Position numbers and translations under genes: made by a program. The notes under the pieces were generated by a model. The model was not told the DNA's origin. It saw nothing but the letters and a program-made list of their open reading frames with translations, and ran no database searches. A stretch of DNA of 64,000 nucleotides from Centipeda noxia ATCC 43541 (GTDB lineage: Bacteria; Bacillota; Negativicutes; Selenomonadales; Selenomonadaceae). The stretch lies in the NCBI RefSeq assembly GCF_000160555.1, contig NZ_GG749279.1, forward strand, positions 314,413 to 378,412. Direction: 5' to 3'. Positions 58,846 to 64,000 of this stretch are shown piece after piece (positions within the stretch are counted from its first letter, which is position 1; each line of letters begins with the position of its first letter).

Positions 58846-60123
58846 CTATTTTGTCAGGCGATCTGCAACTTTTTGCGCTTCAAAGAGGATGCGCTCTTCA
58901 TCCAAGGTCTTAAGTTCACCATTTTCCATAAGGATTCTGCCATCCACCATCACTGTATTAACAGACGTGGATTTTGCAGAATATGCGAGGAGTGATACGG
59001 GATTATAGCATGGCGTCCATGCTGCTCCGTGCATGGAGAAGAGTACAATATCCGCCTTATTCCCGACCTGCAGGCGGCCGACATCATGGAGAGAAAGCGC
59101 CTGCGCGCCGTATTCTGTCCCCATCTTAACCGCAGTGAGTGCCGGGACGGCAAGAGGATCGAGCGTGTGCACCTTATGCAGCAGCGCAACAAGCTGAACC
59201 TCATCCAGCATATCCAGATTATTGTTGCTGGAAGTACCATCCGTACCGAGGGCAACACAGATGCCCTCCTCCAGCAAACGAGGAACGGGAGCCGTTCCGC
59301 TGGCGAGCTTCATATTGCTGCCCGGATTGTGAGCGACGCGAATATGGTACTCCTTGATGAGATCGATATCCTCATCGTCCAAATGCACGCAGTGCGCGGC
59401 AAGCGTACCGTTATCGAACAGTCCTGTGGAGGCAACATGTGCAAATGGCCGTTTCCCATACTCCTTGATGCAGTTCTCAACCTCACCCATAGTTTCCGAC
59501 ATATGAATGTGGACTTCTGCTCCAAGTTCCTGCGCCTTCGCGGCAATCTTCCTTAAATAATCCGGCGGACAAGTATAAAGAGCATGAGGACCAAACATAA
59601 CGGTAATACGCCCATTTGCTGCGCCGTGGAAATTTTTATAAAGTGCAGCGTTTTCTTCCAACTTTTTTTCACTGTCCGGCGCAACGCCGATAAGACCTCT
59701 TGAAAGTACGCCACGCAGCCCGGAGGTCTCAACGACCTCGGCAACACGCTCCATATCCGGTCCATACATGTCAGCAAAAGCCGTCGTTCCGCTACGGATC
59801 ATCTCAACAGCGGCAAGCATTGCCCCCCAGTAAATATCATCAGAGCGCAGCTTTGCTTCGATTGGCCAGATCATCTGCTCCAACCAATCCATCAGTTTCA
59901 TATCATCTGCATAGCTGCGCAGGAGGGTCATAGATGCGTGGGTATGGGCATTAACAAATCCGGGGATCGCAAAATGGGCAGTTCCGTCAATAATCTTTTC
60001 CGCTTGGAAATTCTCCGGCGTCTCTCCTACGGATACGATGCGATCATCGGCAACAGCAATATTGACAACAGATACTGCCCCATCAGGCAAAAGTGCAGTG
60101 ACATTCTTGATCAGCGTATTCAA
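58846..60123 (-). CDS. mtaD: 5-methylthioadenosine/S-adenosylhomocysteine deaminase
   Basis: 425 aa amidohydrolase. Deaminates MTA, SAH or adenosine to the inosine forms. Metal ligands: H60 and H62 (NAHTHAS), a histidine in VHIHMSETMGE, one in AAHCVHLD, and the aspartate in ALGTDGTSSNN. ATP- and cofactor-free salvage step that complements ahcY, 11 nt upstream in the same unit; MTA would come from SpeE. Confidence 0.93.
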   Translation of the reverse strand: MNTLIKNVTALLPDGAVSVVNIAVADDRIVSVGETPENFQAEKIIDGTAHFAIPGFVNAHTHASMTLLRSYADDMKLMDWLEQMIWPIEAKLRSDDIYWGAMLAAVEMIRSGTTAFADMYGPDMERVAEVVETSGLRGVLSRGLIGVAPDSEKKLEENAALYKNFHGAANGRITVMFGPHALYTCPPDYLRKIAAKAQELGAEVHIHMSETMGEVENCIKEYGKRPFAHVASTGLFDNGTLAAHCVHLDDEDIDLIKEYHIRVAHNPGSNMKLASGTAPVPRLLEEGICVALGTDGTSSNNNLDMLDEVQLVALLHKVHTLDPLAVPALTAVKMGTEYGAQALSLHDVGRLQVGNKADIVLFSMHGAAWTPCYNPVSLLAYSAKSTSVNTVMVDGRILMENGELKTLDEERILFEAQKVADRLTK

Positions 60124-60134
60124 TGCAGTCTCTC

Positions 60135-61376
60135 CTATGCCAAGCCGAGATATTCTTTTTGTTCCGCACTCAGCTCATCGATGGAAACACCAAGAGAGTT
60201 CAGCTTAATATTGGCAATCTCAACATTAATCTCATCCGGCATGAGATGAACCCCCTTCTTCATCTCTTTTCCGTGCCGTACGAGATGAAGCGCGGAGAAG
60301 AACTGCACGCCGAACGAAAGATCCATGATCTCCGCGGGATGCCCGTCTCCCGCTGCAAGGTTTACCAGCCGGCCTTCTGCCAAGAGATAAAGGCGGCGCC
60401 CATCCGGCTGAACGAACTCTCTGATATTATCCCGTACGACTTCGTTGGATACAGAGCATGCCGTCAGCTCCGGAATGTTGATTTCGACATCAAAGTGGCC
60501 GGAGTTAGCCATCATAGCGCCGTCCTTCATTACATCAAAGTGGCGCTTGCAAAGGATGTCCTTGTTGCCCGTAAGTGTCAGGAATATATCGCCAACCTTT
60601 GCGGCCTCATCCATCGGCATGACATAGAAACCATCAAAAACAGCCTCGATTGCCTTGATCGGATCCACTTCCGTGATAATAACATTGGCGCCAAGGCCGC
60701 GTGCACGCATAGCACCGCCCTTGCCGCACCAGCCATAGCCGGCAATGACAACAGTCTTGCCAGCAATAACAAGATTCGTTGTACGCATGATGCCGTCCCA
60801 CGTGGACTGACCGGTACCATAGCGATTATCGAAGAGATATTTGCAGTATGCATCATTTGCCGCAATCATCGGGAACTCAAGTTTGCCATGACGCTCCAGC
60901 GCCTTGAGACGGTGCACTCCCGTCGTTGTCTCCTCTGAGCCGCCAATAAGGGCCGGGAGAAGTTCCCGACGGGTCGTATGTAGCATATCAACCAGATCAC
61001 CGCCGTCATCAATGACAATATCCGGCTGAATATCGAGCGCCTTGTTGAGGAATACAGAGTACTCTTCTTCCGTGCAGCCATGCCACGCAAAGACATGAAT
61101 GCCTTCTTCCACAAGAGCTGCTGCAACGTCATCCTGCGTGGATAGAGGATTGCTGCCCGTAACAGCGACCTCTGCACCGGCATGCTTGAAAATTGTCGCC
61201 ATATAGGCGGTCTTTGCCTCAAGATGCAGTGTGATGACCATCTTGATCCCGGCAAACGGCTTCGTTACTGAATACTCCTTATCAGCAGCTGCCATCACCG
61301 GCATAAAGCGCTTGACCCAGTCAATTTTTGCGTGACCGGACGGCGCAAGTTTGATATCCCTAATCATTGACTTCAT
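60135..61376 (-). CDS. ahcY: Adenosylhomocysteinase
   Basis: 413 aa. Reversibly splits S-adenosylhomocysteine to adenosine and homocysteine with tightly bound NAD. NAD motif AGYGWCGKGGAMRARGLG; substrate residues in LHLEAKTAYMA, IDDGGDL, SEETTTGVHRL and NSGHFDVEI. Shorter than mammalian-type enzymes, as usual for this bacterial/archaeal class without the ~40-residue insert. AGGAGG before ATG 61376. Confidence 0.96.
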   Translation of the reverse strand: MKSMIRDIKLAPSGHAKIDWVKRFMPVMAAADKEYSVTKPFAGIKMVITLHLEAKTAYMATIFKHAGAEVAVTGSNPLSTQDDVAAALVEEGIHVFAWHGCTEEEYSVFLNKALDIQPDIVIDDGGDLVDMLHTTRRELLPALIGGSEETTTGVHRLKALERHGKLEFPMIAANDAYCKYLFDNRYGTGQSTWDGIMRTTNLVIAGKTVVIAGYGWCGKGGAMRARGLGANVIITEVDPIKAIEAVFDGFYVMPMDEAAKVGDIFLTLTGNKDILCKRHFDVMKDGAMMANSGHFDVEINIPELTACSVSNEVVRDNIREFVQPDGRRLYLLAEGRLVNLAAGDGHPAEIMDLSFGVQFFSALHLVRHGKEMKKGVHLMPDEINVEIANIKLNSLGVSIDELSAEQKEYLGLA

Positions 61377-61389
61377 TTAAATTCCTCCT

Positions 61390-61959
61390 TTAATTCTCAA
61401 TTCCCTTACGCGCAAAAATGCCCTGTTCGTAGTAGTGGCGTACTTCTCGCATATCTGTGATAAGATCTGCGCGGTTAAGCAACCATTCAGGAGCATTCCT
61501 TCCTGTGCAGACAAGTTCCGTTTGAGCAGGAAGGATTTGCAGCAATTTCTCCATCTGCGTTCTCTGTATCAGCCCAAAAGAAAGAGCAATATTGATCTCA
61601 TCCAGAATGACAAGATCTGCCTTCTGTTTAGCGACTACATCCATCACACGATTGAAACCGGATGTAAGCAAGGAAACGTAATCTGCAGGCGGCTTCCCTT
61701 TGGAAAAGATAACGACATCCTCTCCCAACAGCTCCCTCGCTTTTTCATCCATCATCCCCTCTTCTGCGACAAAGAACGGTTTTCCGCTGGTTTCAAGCGT
61801 CATGTTGGACATTTCACGCAAGATGCCTTGCTCACTATAAGCAAGCCCCTTCATAAACTGCATCATGAACACACGATGTCCGGCGCCAAGAGCACGTATA
61901 GCAAGACCGATTGCAGCCGTTGTCTTTCCTTTACCGTTCCCGGTGTAGACCTGAATCAT
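61390..61959 (-). CDS. cobO: Cob(I)alamin / cobyrinic acid a,c-diamide adenosyltransferase CobO-BtuR family
   Basis: 189 aa. P-loop enzyme that attaches the adenosyl group of ATP to corrinoid cobalt. P-loop TGNGKGKTTAAIG (about 6-18), then VFMMQFMKG and LVILDEINIALSFG, which are family hallmarks. It supplies coenzyme B12, for example for mutases. Overlaps the pnp stop by one base (TGATG), an unusual partner for a B12 gene. Confidence 0.94.
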   Translation of the reverse strand: MIQVYTGNGKGKTTAAIGLAIRALGAGHRVFMMQFMKGLAYSEQGILREMSNMTLETSGKPFFVAEEGMMDEKARELLGEDVVIFSKGKPPADYVSLLTSGFNRVMDVVAKQKADLVILDEINIALSFGLIQRTQMEKLLQILPAQTELVCTGRNAPEWLLNRADLITDMREVRHYYEQGIFARKGIEN

Positions 61960-64000
61960 CAGAGGAGTGCCTTATGACTGACGTTGATGCGTCCCTTCTC
62001 ATCAATTTCAATGACCTTGACCTCGAGCTGATCGCCAATCTTTACAACATCCTCGACGCTCTCTACGCGATGTTTTGCAAGCTGTGAGATATGACAAAGT
62101 CCCTCTTTGCCGGGCAAAAGTTCAACGAATGCACCAAATTTTAGGAAGCGAGTGACACGCCCTGTATATACCTCGCCAACCTCGACTTCACGTACGATAT
62201 CCTCAATCATCTTGCGGGCACGGTCCATTGCCTCCGTATTCGGCGACGTAATGAAGATATTTCCATCCTCATGGATGTCAATATCGACACCCGTTTCATC
62301 AATGATTTTTCGTACAACCTTGCCCCCCGTTCCAATGACATCGCGAATTTTGTCAACGTCGATGGTAATGGTCTCTACACGCGGTGCATACGGTGAGAGT
62401 TCTTCTGCCGGTTTATCGATGCATTCCAGCATTTTCCCAAGAATGAACGCACGCCCCTGTTTTGCCTGTGCCAGAGCTGCAGCGAGAATATCTCGCGTAA
62501 TCCCAGCAATCTTAATGTCCATCTGAATTGCCGTAATTCCCTTGGATGTGCCGGCAACCTTGAAGTCCATGTCACCGAGAGCGTCCTCCATCCCTTGAAT
62601 GTCTGTAAGAATAGAGTAGTTATCCCCATCACGCACAAGCCCCATGGCAATGCCGGACACAGGGCGCTTGATTGGAACGCCCGCACACATGAGCGACAAT
62701 GTGCTCCCACAAATGCTCCCCATCGAACTCGAGCCGTTCGACTCAAGGATCTCGGATACTAGGCGTATGGTATAGGGAAATTCCTCAATTGATGGAATCA
62801 TCGGAAAAAGTGCACGCTCCGCCAGAGCGCCATGCCCGATTTCCCGACGTCCGGGGCTGCGCATGGGACGAGCCTCACCGACACTATAGCCCGGGAAGTT
62901 ATATTGATGAAGATAGTGCTTCGTTGTCTCTGAACCAAGGCCGTCGATAATCTGCTCGTCTCCAATCGAGCCGAGTGTGGTAACGGTGAGCACCTGTGTC
63001 TGACCTCTGGTGAAGAGACCAGAGCCATGTGCACGCGGCAAGATCCCAACCTCACAGCTCACAGGCCGTATCTCGTCAAGGGCACGTCCGTCCGGTCGGA
63101 TCTTTTCATGGGTAATCATATGCCGAACAATTCCCTTTTCAATTTTATAAAGAATCTGTGCGATTTCCTTTGCAGCATCCGGATATTCTTCAACAAAATA
63201 TTCAATAGCTTCTGCTTTGATACCTGCAATATCTGCATCACGTGCCAGTTTATCGCTGTTCCGCGTTGCGGCATCAAGCCGTTCCTCTGCATAGGAACGT
63301 ACCTTGGATTCCAGTTCCTCAGAAAGGGTGAAAATTGAGGGAATAATCTTTTCTTTCCCGCAAGTATTCCTGATATTCTGCTGGAACTCTACAAGACGGC
63401 GGATTTCAGCATGACCGAATAGAATCGCATCAAGAACAACTTCTTCAGAAAGTTCGTTTGCCCCCGCCTCCACCATCATGACCGCATCATAGGATCCCGC
63501 TACCGCGAGATTCAGCTCCGAAACCGAACGCTGCTGTTCCGTCGGGTTGATGATGAATTCGCCATCAATATAACCAACACGCACGCCTGCAATCGGTCCC
63601 ATAAAAGGAATATCCGATACGGTGAGTGCACAAGAGGCACCGATCATCGCGGCAATCTCCGGAGGATTGTCCTGTTCAACAGAGAGAACTGTCGCGACAA
63701 TTTGAACATCATTGCGGAAACCATCAGGAAAAAGAGGGCGAATAGGGCGGTCAATCAGACGAGCACAGAGGATTGCATCATTGCTGGGGCGCCCCTCTCT
63801 CTTAATAAAGCCTCCAGGAATCTTGCCCACCGCATACATTTTCTCTTCGTAATCCACCGTCAGCGGAAAGAAGTCAACCCCCTCTCTCGGCGCACTGGAA
63901 GCGGTCGCGGTAACCAAGACAACAGTGTCCCCATAGCGAACCAAGACAGCACCATTTGCCTGCTTTGCCATTTTTCCGTGTTCTATGACAAGTTTCCGGC
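61959..64000 (-). CDS. pnp: Polyribonucleotide nucleotidyltransferase (PNPase), N-terminus beyond the window
   Basis: At least 680 residues; the frame runs off the right edge. Phosphorolytic 3'-5' exoribonuclease. First RNase PH domain ([41 protein letters not shown]), helical linker, second RNase PH domain ([37 protein letters not shown]), KH domain with [13 protein letters not shown], and S1 domain ([21 protein letters not shown]). The methionine at 63971 is internal: the codons before it ([10 protein letters not shown]) are in frame and match the family. Confidence 0.98.
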   Translation of the reverse strand, partial: RKLVIEHGKMAKQANGAVLVRYGDTVVLVTATASSAPREGVDFFPLTVDYEEKMYAVGKIPGGFIKREGRPSNDAILCARLIDRPIRPLFPDGFRNDVQIVATVLSVEQDNPPEIAAMIGASCALTVSDIPFMGPIAGVRVGYIDGEFIINPTEQQRSVSELNLAVAGSYDAVMMVEAGANELSEEVVLDAILFGHAEIRRLVEFQQNIRNTCGKEKIIPSIFTLSEELESKVRSYAEERLDAATRNSDKLARDADIAGIKAEAIEYFVEEYPDAAKEIAQILYKIEKGIVRHMITHEKIRPDGRALDEIRPVSCEVGILPRAHGSGLFTRGQTQVLTVTTLGSIGDEQIIDGLGSETTKHYLHQYNFPGYSVGEARPMRSPGRREIGHGALAERALFPMIPSIEEFPYTIRLVSEILESNGSSSMGSICGSTLSLMCAGVPIKRPVSGIAMGLVRDGDNYSILTDIQGMEDALGDMDFKVAGTSKGITAIQMDIKIAGITRDILAAALAQAKQGRAFILGKMLECIDKPAEELSPYAPRVETITIDVDKIRDVIGTGGKVVRKIIDETGVDIDIHEDGNIFITSPNTEAMDRARKMIEDIVREVEVGEVYTGRVTRFLKFGAFVELLPGKEGLCHISQLAKHRVESVEDVVKIGDQLEVKVIEIDEKGRINVSHKALL

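Overview
The window is a gene-dense stretch of bacterial chromosome, almost entirely core housekeeping genes with strong Shine-Dalgarno (SD) sites and many ATGA stop/start overlaps. Gene content and order point to a Gram-negative Firmicute of the Negativicutes, probably Selenomonas or a close relative. The indicators are GatCAB, AddAB, SbcCD, a short HisG with separate HisZ, fused HisIE, a nucleotide-regulated family II pyrophosphatase with CBS-DRTGG insert, a biotin-less oxaloacetate/pyruvate carboxyltransferase, and the B. subtilis-like order rbgA-rnhB-ylqG-ylqH. The genus is an inference, since there is no rRNA gene to check. I found no rRNA, tRNA, CRISPR array, transposase or prophage.

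Layout, + strand (1-41,028): mnmA and three little-known genes (membrane-anchored protein, NYN nuclease with a ribbon-helix-helix-like tail, DUF3783) lead into an orphan ABC substrate-binding lipoprotein and a polyamine operon (speA-speE-speB). Then come gatCAB from a near-consensus promoter, a terminator, a HAD phosphatase and rlmD, rbgA-rnhB, a FliK-like/FlhB-like pair and yraN. After a strong terminator there is the CBS-pyrophosphatase gene. A ~16.5 kb DNA-repair run follows (pcrA-ligA-deoC-sbcD-sbcC-addB-addA), then a HIT protein, a small unknown protein with tadA, a DUF47/PiT phosphate-uptake pair and a nucleoside kinase. About 36.7-41.0 kb is clearly more AT-rich than its surroundings.

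Layout, mostly - strand (41,022-64,000): a carboxyltransferase gene with a perfect-consensus promoter, then the histidine operon hisG-D-C-B-H-A-F-IE. Next is a D-2-hydroxyacid dehydrogenase (+), converging on a yerC(TrpR family)-hisZ-HD operon. An orphan HlyD-type protein, alaS, ftsK and a pnp-cobO-ahcY-mtaD run follow, with pnp cut by the window edge.

How the genes fit together: HisG needs HisZ, which is expressed from a second operon led by a TrpR-family regulator that could coordinate both. AhcY and MtaD recycle S-adenosylhomocysteine and methylthioadenosine, the latter being the by-product of SpeE. SbcCD, AddAB, PcrA and LigA handle double-strand ends, unwinding and sealing.

I did not find a clearly novel multi-gene system. 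The best second-look items are a ~150-bp structured element with mobile-element-like ends at 10958-11105, a perfect 15-bp inverted repeat at 42626-42659, a hairpin that would bury the ftsK ribosome-binding site, and the NYN-RHH fusion gene.
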